Below, one piece after another: positions 11,203 through 22,426 of a stretch of DNA of 64,000 nucleotides. Position numbers and translations under genes: made by a program. Where the stretch lies: positions 50,362,418-50,426,417 of the forward strand of contig CM055268.1 of assembly GCA_029237695.1 (NCBI GenBank), written 5' to 3'. The stretch's first letter is position 1, and the number at the start of each line of letters is the position of its first letter. The stretch comes from Conchocele bisecta (taxonomy: Eukaryota; Mollusca; Bivalvia; Lucinida; Thyasiridae). Below the pieces are notes generated by a model. It saw only the letters and a program-made list of their open reading frames with translations, did no database searches and was not told the origin of the DNA.

Positions 11203-11798
11203 GGACAATAAGAACAATATGCTATATTTGTGGTTGGTCTGTGTATTGCATGATAAACGTACCACAACATTTGTATTGCTTTTTGATACTCGCTACTTCT
11301 GATTTAAATTGTTGTTTTTTTAGCAATTTTAATTAGGTATTTAAGCAAATACGCAGCTTATCTGGAGCACTGTACAATATAATACTATTTGCTAACTGGA
11401 TTAAGTGATTGATATATAGATTGTTTATTGCCAGTCATCTGATTTGATTTATTATTTAAAATACCAAACGTCATTAAACGTCTGACGCTAACATTAGTTC
11501 AGTGTTAGGTTGAAGGCTCGTCATCACTATATGAATCCTTCTCGTGCTATGAATTGGAAGTTTTATTGAACAATGCAATAGAGCATGGCCAATCAAATCT
11601 TATTTGTATAAACAGTGCAGTTACTGCTGCTGATGATACAACACTACAGTAATTACTGTGATATGGTTCGATAACCACTTTGAGCCTGCTCATCCCCAGA
11701 CACTAAGATTTATTATAATTAGTAGCCATTTCGCACCATTTTGGGCAAAATAAGTACTTGTAGCCGTGACTGGAGATTTGAGGCGTACGGGATTTGTA
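11203..11798. other. Intergenic, nothing recognised
   Basis: AT-rich; no coding or repeat signal that I can support. Confidence 0.4.
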
Positions 11799-12246
11799 TG
11801 GAACGCCAAATCTACATAAACTCAAATATATATTGCTAGCTCTAAAGCAATAAATATTTTGAGCTAGCTCCAAATGATTCATTGCTAGCAATAAAACATT
11901 TCGAGCTAGCTCCAATTCATTTTAAGAGCTCTCTAATTCATTTGGAGCTAGCTCTAAATCAGCTAATTCATTTGTCGCGAGTATTATATAATTTTGATTT
12001 GGAGAGCTCTCTAAATTTGGAGCTATCTCTAAATCATTTGGAGAGCTCTCGAAATAATTATTTGGAGAGCTCTCGAAATCATTTCGAGCTAGCTCTAAAT
12101 CGATTAATGATATCTTAAATTGATTTATAGCGAGCATTATATAACTTTGATTTGGAGAGCTCTTTAAATCATTGGGAGCTATCTCTAAATCATTTGGAGA
12201 GCTCTCGAAATCATTTGTATTTGAGTTTATGTAGATTTGGCGTTCC
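11799..12246. mobile_element. TIR element J filled with palindromic tandem repeats
   Basis: Perfect 30-bp terminal inverted repeats start TGGAACGCCAAATCTAC and end GTAGATTTGGCGTTCCA. The interior is built of roughly 20-bp units around GGAGAGCTCTC or GAGCTAGCTC palindromes separated by AAATCATTT. Two larger blocks (GCGAGnATTATATAAnTTTGA near 11976 and 12131) repeat, suggesting a higher-order duplication. Confidence 0.85.
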
Positions 12247-12288
12247 ATAGATTTGTGATCAGTATAGCTCCTGATCAAATAGCACACA

Positions 12289-12453
12289 CACCGTAACGAT
12301 ATATATTGCTTGTTAGAAGCATGGCGGGCGTTTCATTGATGGAATATCGAACAGTGCAGATACTGATCCGACTGTGCGGATGCCCATGCTGATCTGGATA
12401 TACATTGGTCGCAAAAGCCAAACGCCCAATTTCTCCAGTCACAGCCACATTTA
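12289..12453 (+). repeat. Dispersed repeat L, copy 2
   Basis: GTTTCATTGATGGAATATCG, GAACAGTGCAGATACTGATC and ATTTCTCCAGTCACAGCCAC match 57566-57718 and 58183-58340. All three copies begin with a GCTTGnTnGAAGCATG phrase. Confidence 0.65.
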
Positions 12454-12834
12454 TGGAAAACGCGAACTTATCGATGTTACGTTTTGCACGTCAACAACAC
12501 TGTAACGAGTACCACAATTAGTCGTTTATTACGCTGAATTAATATTGTTTCAAAGAAGAAAAAGTGTTCAGCTAATATCGGCGATATACACTGTTTTGTG
12601 CCCAATACAAATATGTGATTCCTTTAAAATATGGCGGACAAAATGCGATGAACAAATATGCAGTGTGAAAATAACATGACTTGTAGCAATATCTGTCGCG
12701 CATGGGCTCTGAACATTGTGTCCAATTTATTTTCCATGTTTTAGACAGCTGTATCCTATTCGGGAACGTTTTCAACGTGTCGTTCCCACAACATGTCCAT
12801 GACTGATTTTACTGGAAATTGGTATTCCCAATTT
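12454..12834. other. Intergenic, nothing recognised
   Basis: One ATATGGCGGACAAAA motif near 12631; otherwise nothing. Confidence 0.4.
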
Positions 12835-12921
12835 ACCTGCCTTGAACATGCCTCAAGTGCACATTTGTGATTCACAAATGATTCACAATTATTGTACACT
12901 TGAGGCATGTTCAATGCAGGT
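12835..12921. repeat. Inverted repeat, about 35-bp arms
   Basis: ACCTGCCTTGAACATGCCTC and GAGGCATGTTCAATGCAGGT are arms around a TTTGTGATTCACAAATGATTC centre. Confidence 0.75.
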
Positions 12922-13340
12922 CGCGGGCCACTTGAGAATCCCTCACTCACACTAGGTGACTCGACACGCACTCACGGTTGTGAACATCAACCCTACTTTA
13001 AATAACCTTCACTTGAGAAAAGTTGATACCTTTATGCAATTAATGAGGAGTTAAATTAGTCCAGTATGAGTGGCGGTTGGGAATACAGCCGTAGAGTAGG
13101 ATATTTTAGTGACATTTGTGACAGCAAATCAGTCACTCGACTTGTACGCCATTGACTCAATAAGGAATAGTGTAGGTCCTTTCGTACTGCACAGGCGGAC
13201 GTTGGAACGCACTGACCGCCAGCGTTGTAAGATCTGTTCTTTCTGTAGGTGGTGATAGCATTATGCGACCCAGCATCATGGGAATATTGTCTTTGCAACC
13301 AGCAAATTTGACAGCGAGCTATGCAATGCGAATGTAGATA
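12922..13340. other. Intergenic, nothing recognised
   Basis: No supported feature. Confidence 0.4.
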
Positions 13341-13480
13341 TAGAGAATACCAGGCTACTGTCTTTTGATATCAAGTTTATCAGGCAAGGCTATGAAAGGC
13401 GTAGGAATTTCTACCGTTTCCGAGCCGAACCTGATAAAAAATTGATATATAAAGACAGTAGCCTGGTATTCTGTTTATTA
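13341..13480 (+). mobile_element. Bipartite-type element F copy 1 (hairpin part)
   Basis: TAGAGAATACCAGGCTACTG and CAGTAGCCTGGTATTCTG are the arms. The left end and the hairpin/tail junction (TATTCTGTTTATTAGG) match those of D and G. GGCAAGGCT lies at the same place in the left arm as in D. The tail (from about 13481) contains TGACGTCA near 13569, but its right end is not certain. Confidence 0.6.
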
Positions 13481-13630
13481 GGTAACATTTTTCTGCTCGA
13501 TAATGAACACATATGATGTCGTTCTCTATGGACAGAATGCGCACTTGTTCACGTTGCGTCATTACACTGACGTCATGTGTTAACGTCATCCGACAAATGT
13601 CAGGAACGTTAGTTTTCATTATAAGGTTAA

Positions 13631-13767
13631 CTGTATTGTAATTCGGCGTATATCAGAAAATGATAGGTCGGAAAACCTGTTTACTGGTGACGCGTTAGCG
13701 GAGCCATTAAAGATGTTTTCCAACCTATAATTTTCGGATATACGCCGCAAATTGCAAAATTACAATG
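13631..13767. repeat. Inverted repeat, about 45-bp arms
   Basis: TGTATTGTAATTCGGCGTATAT pairs imperfectly with ATATACGCCGCAAATTGCAAAATTACA, and GGTCGGAAAACC with GTTTTCCAACC. It may be part of the F tail. Confidence 0.65.
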
Positions 13768-13817
13768 TTGTTAACCTATTTCTAATGCACCCATTTATTG
13801 TTTTGCACATTTTATCC

Positions 13818-14042
13818 ACAGGTTGAAGTAACGTACCAAGGTATATAAATACATTAAATATACCAACAAGTATCAAGAAGTGGGAAATATCAGTTGAAAA
13901 AAATTGTTTACTCCCTGTTAGAACACAATGTGTTATAACAGGGAGTAAAACAAAAGTTTAACGCACTGTTTTTTTCTTCACTTATTGATACTTGTAGGTA
14001 TATTTAATGTATGTATAGGCCTTGCTATGTTACTTCAGCCTG
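13818..14042. mobile_element. Foldback element, about 105-bp arms
   Basis: CACAGGTTGAAGTAACGTACC and ATGTTACTTCAGCCTGTG are the ends. Inner arms include ATTAAATATACCAACAAGTATC and GATACTTGTAGGTATATTTAAT. The apex is TTACTCCCTGTTA-TAACAGGGAGTAA. Confidence 0.8.
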
Positions 14043-14500
14043 TGATTTTATCGAGCCTACTAGTTGGAACAATGTTTAACGAAGAAAATTTGTTCCAATA
14101 AAATTCCAAGTTATTAGATTAGCAATTTGTGAATGAATGTGTATACATTGATGTTGCTGATTTCATTATCTTTCAATAATAAAAGCAATACATGCTATTC
14201 ATTCGTGATATACATGTACTACCATTTTTGAGATGCAAAATTACACAGTATGCATACTTTCTGTGTTGTGTGAACGATCTATTACTGCCAAAACAAACGA
14301 AACGTGATCAACGGTGAGATATTTGCAATACTATTTCGCCGGACACATCGGACCATGCAACTTTCGGACAAGGTCGTTTCGGACCAGGACGGTTCAGATG
14401 CAAGCCACTTTGGACATTTTATGTGAGTCTTCCCACGTTTTTGGTCATTTGGTGGCAGAGTAAATTGATGGACCTCAATCTGAGTATTGACGTAGGAATA
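14043..14500. other. Intergenic, nothing recognised
   Basis: No coding or repeat feature that I can support. Confidence 0.4.
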
Positions 14501-14928
14501 TAGAGAATAGTAGGTTAGTGCCGTGAATGGGAAAACATATCTGGCAAGGCTCAAGCATTTCTTTATTTCTCATCAGAAGTATATGTTGTGACCACTCATT
14601 TGAACCGTCTCGCCGAGTGGTCACAACATATACTTTGGTTCAGAAATAAGGAAAATAGATAGAGAATAGTAGGTTAGTGCCGTGAATGGGAAAACATATC
14701 TGGCAAGGCTCATGAAACGGGATGGGCGAGTCCCTGCCGAGCACATCCCGTTTCCGTGCCGCGCCAGATATTTTTTCCCATTCACGGCACTAACCTACTA
14801 CTCTATTTATCCCGTCAACACCTAAAAATGGCTGTAAAATGCAAAAATAGTATTGACTGTATATCAAAAATGTTTCACGGCACCGTGTTTCACGGCACAT
14901 ATGCACTGTGTTGACGAGATAAATATTA
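14501..14928 (+). mobile_element. Bipartite element D copy 2, with duplicated left arm and inserted hairpin
   Basis: A first D left arm (14501-14552) stops at GGCAAGGCTCA. A different hairpin follows (about 14553-14652, arms ATATGTTGTGACCACT and AGTGGTCACAACATAT). A complete D element (14660-14928) then follows, with tail ends TTTATCCCGTCAACAC and GTGTTGACGAGATAAA. The inserted hairpin matches the core of the TTAA element at 31631-31854. Confidence 0.75.
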
Positions 14929-15074
14929 ATCGTACGTGTGTGATGTGCCCCAGGTATATATTGTAATAATTTGTGACCGTTCATCAACAATGATATGCCT
15001 GTACATAATGTATGACAATCAGCCAATCAGATTGCGTGATATTTATAGAGTGCATTATAATTCGTTATAACCCG

Positions 15075-15345
15075 GATATAACCCGGAGCAGACCGTGGCC
15101 GAGGGGTAACACCGTCGGACTACCACGCTGGCGACCCGGGTTCGATTCAGGGTTCAGTTCCAGGGCGTCAGTATTTCTGAAATACTTTGTATTTCCTGCT
15201 CTACTAGTCCTTTCGGATGGGGACTTTAAACGGCGGTCCCGTGTATCAGATTTGGAGGAGAGTCTGGGCACGTTAAAGAACCAGAGGGCACTATTCTAAT
15301 AAGAACCCATGGGGCCGGTTTCCTCTGTATCCACCTCCAAGCATT
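15075..15345 (+). mobile_element. tRNA-derived SINE (Meta/RUDI-like)
   Basis: The head has a polymerase III box A (GTGGCCGAGGGGTAACA, about 15095) and box B (GGTTCGATTC, 15139-15148) at tRNA spacing. Downstream, GGGACTTTAAACGGCGGTCC and GGCACGTTAAAGAACC resemble the conserved Meta core of molluscan SINEs such as RUDI (family knowledge, from memory). The 3' tail is short and A/T-rich. Non-autonomous; it would need a LINE partner. Confidence 0.7.
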
Positions 15346-15494
15346 TACATTTACATCAGATCGATGCCTGATAAAACAATATGTTATCGGCCAGTACGTA
15401 TTCGGTCAATAGAGGACATGTTACCTGACACATACAAACAATACATCATATGGATCTAAACATGGGCCTTCTAATATTTCCATTCAGCCATTGC

Positions 15495-15913
15495 CAAGGT
15501 GCATGATCACGTTGTTACAACAACAACAACAATATTTGAAAGTGGTAAAATCTCGCCCACTCCAAAGTAAGTATTATTTGACATCTTCCTTAATATGCAA
15601 CGGACTTTGATGAAATATGGCGCAGCAAACGTGTCTTCATGAGCTGTATTTGGTGGCCCCGGGAGTTCGGCACCTAATAATCGATTTCCGGTAGACACGG
15701 AAATCGATTATTCGCAAAAACGACAGAAGTTTGTGCCAAAGAACAGAGACCATCAACTGCAGCTTACCAAGACGCGTTTGATGCGCCATATTTCATCAAA
15801 ATCCGTTACATAAGAAGGACACACTACAAGAGTATGCATTTTGAATCGGAGGGCTTCTGGAAGTTTCAGTACTTGTTGTTGTTATTGTTGTAACCACGTG
15901 ATCATACACATTG
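15495..15913. mobile_element. Foldback element H copy 1
   Basis: The ends are CAAGGTGCATGATCACG followed by (CAA)n, and mirrored (TTG)n then CGTGATCATACACATTG. Inner arms CGGATTTTGATGAAATATGG and its inverse lie around an ACACGGAAATCGATT apex. Copies at 31892-32334 and 32888-33277 match throughout. Confidence 0.8.
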
Positions 15914-16061
15914 ACTGCACTAGCTGCACGTTTACCGGCGATTTATAGGCAATAGGTTGCACTATATCGATACACCACACAGTCACACCGGTATTCATTT
16001 TCAGACTAACGTTTACATATCGCGCACGATATAGCAATAATCTGCGGGGCGTTGACGTTTA

Positions 16062-16419
16062 TTATAGGAATGAATGGCCTTTTTGTGGAATTTATCGGGT
16101 ATAAACTTTGAAAAGTCGCGGGAATACTGGACGAAGGCCGGAAGGCCTCGTCCAGTATTCCCGCGACTTTTCCAAATTTATATCCCCGATAAATTCCACA
16201 AAAAGGCCATTCATTCCTTATAATTCCAGCTTTTAAAATAAATTCATCAAGAAAATGTATTTATTTTCCGTTTTCTTAAGAATTATTTCAACTGCGCCTC
16301 ACGGTTACGGAAAGTAGTTCGGCGTGGGAGTTTACTGGGATATAAAGTTTGGACAGAGACTTGCTACGGGCCAATCAAATGTTAGGGAATTGTGTAAATA
16401 TTTTTGTGCTGGAATTATA
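16062..16419 (+). mobile_element. Bipartite element C copy 1
   Basis: A hairpin of about 75-bp arms (TATAGGAATGAATGGCC with inner AAAGTCGCGGGAATACTGG, mirrored to GGCCATTCATTCCTTATAA) is followed by a tail of about 200 bp. The tail is bounded by TATAATTCCAGC and GCTGGAATTATA. It contains CTGCGCCTCACGGTTACGG and ATCAAATGTTAGGGAATTG, shared with the other C copies. Confidence 0.8.
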
Positions 16420-16539
16420 CTTAGCTATATAATATTGTTATTGAGAGACAATTCTACAATATGAGACAAAACCATTCTCATACACTCACCTAATAGAGTA
16501 TACTGTTATGTGTTATTTTAGGTCTTGTGAAGGTCTTTG

Positions 16540-17720
16540 CTACATTGTGTGAACCAAGTTTTTTTTTCATCTATAGACCACATAGAACAACACTGGGGTT
16601 GGTTTCATTTTTTTCTATGAGCCATATGGCCGCCATCTTGAAATTGAAAATGATCGCCATTGACATTTCTATTTCGAGGTCAAGGTCATTATGTACAGCG
16701 AAAAACACATTATTATGGACAAGAAATATTGGCAGAATGAGTTTATACATTTTGAGACACCAGCGATTTTCGTTTTCAAAATGGCCGCCATTTCAAACTG
16801 GGAACTCCAGTATGTATTGTACATTATTGAATGTCGTGGTAACATTTTGTATTTTCCTTCTGGTTATACTCGTATTTCTTTGAACACAGTTTTTTTTTCA
16901 AATTATATCTTGGTCAACACATGTGTTTTCCTATCAACTAAGAAGATAACAAATATGGAAAATCATCCATTTTATCCAATAAAGTGTATATTAATGTCTT
17001 GTATATTGCATTGCATAGGTAAATATTCATATTCTCATTTGCTGTCATGAGAAAGCGTCTGTTACAGCGATATGATGCCCCATCTGCAGCCTGTACAATG
17101 TAAGATCTGGCATTGTGCAAGCAGACTGCAACTGGTCTCAACTCATGTTTTCTTTGATGCTACAAATAAATTTTGTTCCAAGAACGTAGCAAAACAGTCA
17201 ACACAACCTAACTATAAATACACTATACGAAATATTATTTACATAAAGGCCATATTGAAAACAAAATGTCCGCCATATCAGTCATCAGAAAAAGTGGAAC
17301 CCACCCCAGTTTTATTATTTGAGGTATGTAGATGGCATAGCCGAAAAAACAACATTATATTTGTATTATAAATGTAGATGTGACTATTAAAATATATTGT
17401 ACACGATTTCAGGGCGGTCATTTTTAAATGTAAGATGACCGCCATGGGACCTGTTAAAATGAAAATAACACGGGTTTTGTTGTGTGTGGTCAAAAGATGA
17501 TAATAAAATGAATCAATATTCTACCTGTATTAGTGTATATATAATGAATATAACATTTCAGGGCGGCAATTTTGAAATCCAAGATGGCGGCCAAAGGAAT
17601 TGTCGAAACAAATGGAACCAACCACAGTTGTGTTCTTCGTGCTCTAAAGATGACAAAAAAACATTGGTTATAAGAATGTACCAACAAAAAATGCAAATCT
17701 ACATAACCATGATAACAGTA
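16540..17720. repeat. Degenerate array with ATGGCCGCC motifs
   Basis: Motifs include TATGGCCGCCATCTTG (16625), AAAATGGCCGCCATTTC (16780), AAAATGTCCGCCATAT (17264), AAGATGACCGCCATGG (17432) and AAGATGGCGGCC (17581). Some are preceded by phrases such as TTTCAGGGCGG. The open frames over it have no domain character. The motif resembles a YY1 site, but a decayed repeat is the simpler reading. Confidence 0.45.
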
Positions 17721-17759
17721 TACACTATAATTATGATAATAACCTGATATTGAGCTACA

Positions 17760-18180
17760 TCGACTGGTATATCAGACCCAATTCCGTCATAACGTATGTA
17801 GAAATCGTCTCGTGAATATGGACCAGAATACATGACGCAACCTAAGGTAAATAATCATGATGCGTTTGCAACCAGTGCAGACCGAGATCAGTCATCCACA
17901 CAGTCTGCTCACGGCCTACACTGTTCGTTATAACCACCCGCGACGCTATTAACACACACAAAATAACGTTATAGAAATACCTGATCAGGACCTACGCCGG
18001 GGAACCAGCGGTGATTTGTCCCGGTCTCGAACGCCGATCACACAAGAGACGAAGTGTAAGTCGATGACAGAGGCTATCTCCACGATGGTAATAAGTAGGT
18101 GGTAATTACGGCAACGGTCAGACAGGATCAACGTGGACAGACGAAGCCAAGCGGAAACTCGTACTTACATGTACAGTACA
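17760..18180. other. Intergenic with L-like and possible tRNA-like traces
   Basis: ACCGAGATCAGTCATCCACA near 17880 is L-like. A minus-strand GGCGTTCGAGACCGG near 18030 resembles a box B, without good tRNA pairing. No gene seen. Confidence 0.3.
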
Positions 18181-18207
18181 CAGGCCCTGTACGCTGGAAT
18201 TAACTTA

Positions 18208-18226
18208 GGGGGGGGGGGGGGGGGGG

Positions 18227-18257
<31 letters not shown>
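18208..18257 (+). repeat. 50-base poly-G run with one A
   Basis: All bases are G except A at 18229. Such a run could form G-quadruplex structures and is prone to slippage and to length error in assembly. Confidence 0.9.
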
Positions 18258-18317
18258 TTGGTGCGTTATCGACTGCACAAAAGGCTAAACATTTGTGTTT
18301 GCATATCCAAGGACATA

Positions 18318-18557
18318 TTAACCCTTTCACCCCTAAGTAACTGGAATGGATTTTGATATGTTAATTTTGAAACCCAATCCAATCATCACATTCAGACCAG
18401 TCATTTTATGAACATGAGTTGTTTTTGTTCTCAAGACTATGAAACTTACTTACAAACGTGCAGATCCTGATGAGACGGCTCGTCACGAGCCGACTCATCT
18501 GGATCTACACGTTTTGCCAAATACCACTTTGCAGGCCTGTGGTGTTGAAAGGGTTAA
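18318..18557 (+). mobile_element. TTAA-flanked MITE, family M copy 3
   Basis: TTAACCCTTTCACCCC and GAAAGGGTTAA ends, with the shared GTGCAGATCCTGATGAGAC and CATCTGGATCTACACG inner arms. Confidence 0.8.
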
Positions 18558-18607
18558 GGGGGTGCCGTGCGTACGCACCTGTCGCACCCCCTCTGCGTAC
18601 GGGCCTG

Positions 18608-18818
18608 GTACAACCACACTCTCTACAACAGCCGTACATTGTAAATGGCTGTCCTGCGATACGCGTTTCATGTTGTTCAGCATATACATGCATTGAATTG
18701 ACAATGGCATATGTCCTTCCTCAGCAAAAATAATATATTGATTGATATTCCGACCAGGTTTAAATGTTAAGACCAACTACCACATAGATATGCATTGGTA
18801 TTGATTGGGCGCAGATCT
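18608..18818. other. Intergenic, nothing recognised
   Basis: CTCTCTACAACAGCC near 18620 is a small T-end fragment; nothing else. Confidence 0.4.
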
Positions 18819-19022
18819 GGGGCCCGTTTCAGTAAACTTCATACGACTAAAATGTTCATAATTGCAAATTTAGGATCGTCTGGAAATATCACTTGATGGA
18901 TTTACATTTATAATAAATCCAATAATTGTTTACAAGAAAACATTGTTAATGTGAAATTTACAGACTCATAACTTTTCACTTATGAACATTTTAGTCGTAC
19001 GAAGTTTAGTGAAACGGCCCCC
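18819..19022. mobile_element. Foldback MITE A copy 1
   Basis: GGGGCCCGTTTCAGTAAAC and GTTTAGTGAAACGGCCCCC are the ends. ACTAAAATGTTCATAA lies inside both arms in opposite orientation. It ends directly where the LINE remnant begins. Confidence 0.85.
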
Positions 19023-19023
19023 A

Positions 19024-21479
19024 GGTGCTCCACCGATCGCATATTCAAATTTTCAATTTTGTCGCGGAAAGTCACATTTCGAGAGTATTAAATAACAGGC
19101 TTACATATTGGGCAGACAAATATTATGTATACGTTGAATCCCAGGCAGGATTCAGAAGAAATATGAGCACTATAGATCATATATTTGTACTACATGGCTT
19201 AATTTCGCATGTCGTAAACAAGGGATCAAAACTATTTTGCGCTTTCGTTGATTTTTCGAAAGCCTTTGATTATGTAGTACGAGAAATCTGTAATATAAGC
19301 TGATACAGATTAGAATAAGAGGGAACATATTTAATGTTATTAAATCGATGTACGCAAATATTAAATCAAGGGATAAGTTCAATAATGGTCTCAGTGAAGA
19401 ATTTACGTGTGAATTGGGGGTCCGTCAAGGGGAATGTCTCTCTCCATTTTTATTTGCCATGTATGTAAACCACTTGGAGGATGAATATTACCTAAAGGGA
19501 GTAGAAGGTATTGCTACTGGTCTGATTAAACTATTATTACTCCTATATGCCGATGATATTATTATATTTGCCGAGTCCGCTGAAGGCTTACAGCACGGTT
19601 TAAATGTATTGGCCGAGTACTGTCAAAAATGGAAGTTTACAGTAAATACAGAGAAAACAAAAATAATGGTTTTCCGGAAGGGTGGGGTGTTGCCGAGACA
19701 ATTACATTTTTCATATCAAAACACATAGAAATTGAAATTATTTCACAATGTTCATACCTTGGAATATTTTACTCATCAGGGGGTTCTTTTTCACAGGCAC
19801 AGAGCACACTATCAGGTCAAGAACGGAAGGCTGTATTTATGTTAAATAAATGCGTGCACAGTTTTAATAACTTGACACCAAAACATGTGCTACAGCTATT
19901 CGATAAACTTATATTACCGATTTTAAATTATGGAAGCGAGGTTTGGGGATTTTCACAAGCGAATCAGATCGAGCGTACTCATTTACAATTCTGTAAAATA
20001 TTACTTGGAGTTAAAATATGAACTCAAAATGATTTTATATATGGAGAACTTGGAAGAACAACATTACATACACTCAGATTATTTAATATAGTTAAGTATT
20101 GGCTGAGAATGATGAACATGCCAGAAAGAAAATATGTTAGAGGTACATGTATATACAAGTTGATGTTAAATGACATGACTGATAGGCCAACTAAAAGTAA
20201 CTGGGCATCACTAGTCAGAAATCTACTTACACAGTTAGGATTTGATAATGTGTGGATAGCACAAGGGGTAGGCAATATAAACAACTTTATGCACATTTTC
20301 AAACAGAGATTACATGATAATTTTGTCCAAAACTGGATGTCTAGATTAAACGAGTCTACACGAGCAGTGTTTTATAGAGGTATTGCTAGATTTGACTATC
20401 AACCTTATCTTGATAGCATTACTATTAGGAAATTTCGTGTATGTCTTACAAAGTTGAGAGTATCCTCACATAGGTTAGAAATAGAGGCTGTTAGATGGCA
20501 TAAACCTGTAAGCACTCCAGTTGATAGGAGAACATGTTCAATATATAACGTTTTAGAGGACGAATTTCACTTCCTTATTGAATGCCCTTTATATGCTGAG
20601 TTACGTCGCACATATATTCGTAATTATTATCTAAGAAGACCAAGTATGTATAAAGTCGTTGAGTTGTTTTTATCTACTAATCATGCTAATAGGAGCATTA
20701 TTAGAAATCTCGGAATATTTATTACGAAATCGTTTGAAAAACGGTCTGAATTTTTGTTGCAGCTGTGAAATACATGAAGATAAAGAATGCAATTACTTCA
20801 TATATGTAATTATAGCACTATGTCAAGGGTTTGGCATCTCCAACCACAAGCGTATAGAGTAATATTTGTTCTTTATGATACTGTATGTGGCTACAAAATT
20901 GACATATAACCCCATTATAATGCCATATTGCTATAAGCGAATACGTTTATGTACCGTACCATGTATGGTCACATAACCATATTCTCGAAATAACTTTGTG
21001 TCTACTCTCCTACACGGTATACTTAAACCTAGGCTTTATTATTATGTATGCTTTTGATTGTATTAATTGTGCGTATCTCCTAAACGGTAAACCAATAGTG
21101 AGAAGAACTACATGCAATTACTTAGTATGGTACTGCAAAGCCTTCTGAGTGCATGCTCGGAGTTTTCGATTTCGAGTGGACGAAGTTGAGCATAGCTCAG
21201 CTTTGGACGGTCGATTGCTGATGTCGATCGTGGGAACGGACCGTGTGCTCGGAGAGCTGGATATCACGGTAACTACATGGTATTCACATTGTGTGCCAAA
21301 GTATAATGCAAATGCATTATAGTTTGGCACGCATGAATATGCATGTATTTACTAGTGAATCAATACATACTTCACCACTGTTTGTCGTCTTGTGATAAAT
21401 ATTTTGTTGTATTATATTGTAAGCTCAAGGGCCAGTAGGCCTATTGCTGAATAAACATTACCATTACCATTACCATTAT
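19024..21479 (+). mobile_element. 5'-truncated non-LTR retrotransposon (LINE)
   Basis: Reverse transcriptase and C-terminal coding remains (19025-20768) are followed by a roughly 700-bp 3' region ending in GAATAAAC and a short (ATTACC)n tail at 21455-21479. A short simple-repeat tail instead of a long poly-A is seen in CR1/L2-type LINEs (family knowledge). The 5' end is missing: the sequence starts inside the reverse transcriptase, next to foldback A. No endonuclease domain is present. Confidence 0.8.
19025..20768 (+). pseudogene. LINE reverse transcriptase, broken
   Basis: This would copy LINE RNA at the nicked target site. Visible blocks are QAGFRRNMSTIDHIFVLHGL, FVDFSKAFD (first catalytic aspartate region), GVRQGECLSPFLFAMYVN and LLYADDII (the YADD active site), then WKFTVNTEKTKIMVF. 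The thumb and C-terminal part follow, with a Cys/His pair in FHFLIECPLY. Breaks: a frame change with a stop near 19280-19300, a second frame change near 19690, and an in-frame TGA at 20019-20021. The last segment (20022-20768) is open. The clade is not certain; the Jockey/CR1 group is the best guess. The N-terminal part and endonuclease are absent. Confidence 0.85.
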
Positions 21480-22126
21480 TTAAAAGGATCATCCAACTCG
21501 ATGCGTGAATGCGTTTGTAAGGGCCTGTACTCGCGAGTTTTGCTGGAACTATTCATTCAACGGCTGTGATGAAATGTTGCTTTGTATATATTTTATTTGT
21601 GTGAGTATTGTTATGGTACAGTCACTAGTGCTTTAATGTCATAACACTGAACCGTTACCTTTAGTATTGTTGTATATAAAAACTAAAATGGTATATACTT
21701 TTTACGACTCAAATAATTAAAGCTATGCACTGACACTTTATTTTTGGAATTACAATACTTTCTGTGGGCATCAAAAACGTCAAATTCTATCGGAAATTAA
21801 ACCTCGTGTCAAACACACATTGACCACATTCAATTATCACAATCTATGGATTTTTCTTGATGGTCGCCCAAGTTGGTACTAGGAGGCATGTCATTGTTGA
21901 GACAAGACTGGAACATAATAGGACACACATCAACAAGCGCAATATAAAAGTACTTGCAATATATATTATTCTGATAGCCGAATATACTATATCTCTGTCT
22001 TTGAAATCCAAGACAATGTACTGGCGGTATTTTATTGATTAATTAAATAGGGCTTCGTGTTGAACATCATTCCAATATGCAGAACAGTTCAATGTGATGC
22101 GTTTCTTGCAATTACAGAGCACATCA
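21480..22126. other. Intergenic, nothing recognised
   Basis: No coding, RNA or repeat feature that I can support. Confidence 0.45.
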
Positions 22127-22426
22127 GTAGCAGATTTCACCAAAATTGCAACGTATACCTCTATCTACATGATCTAGCAAAGCATACTTTGAGGGAGAAA
22201 TGTTCAATTTAAGGTTAAATTTATTAATTGTTATTATACTGAATGTGATTTTGGCTGTGATAATGTGATACCTTCAGTATAATAATTCGGCATACTTTTA
22301 ATCATCACATATATGCAGTCGTTAGTTCTATATGAAATCATGCATTTCGGAAAAAATAAATGATTACTTTCTCAAAGTATACTTTGCTAGATAAGTATAC
22401 TTTGCAATGTTGATGAAATCGGCTAC
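22127..22426. mobile_element. Foldback MITE B copy 1
   Basis: GTAGCAGATTTCACCAAAAT and TTGATGAAATCGGCTAC are the ends. AAGTATACTTTG and CTCAAAGTATAC blocks follow. Compared with other copies, the central ACATTATCACAGCC half is reduced. Confidence 0.8.

Larger units (their letters stand above)
18181..18607 (+). mobile_element. Composite element N copy 2 (contains M and a poly-G run)
   Basis: The ends are CAGGCCCTGTACGC and GCGTACGGGCCTG. After GGAATTAACTTA the short G run of copy 1 (5 Gs) has expanded to about 50 bases. M lies inside at 18318-18557, as in copy 1. Confidence 0.75.
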
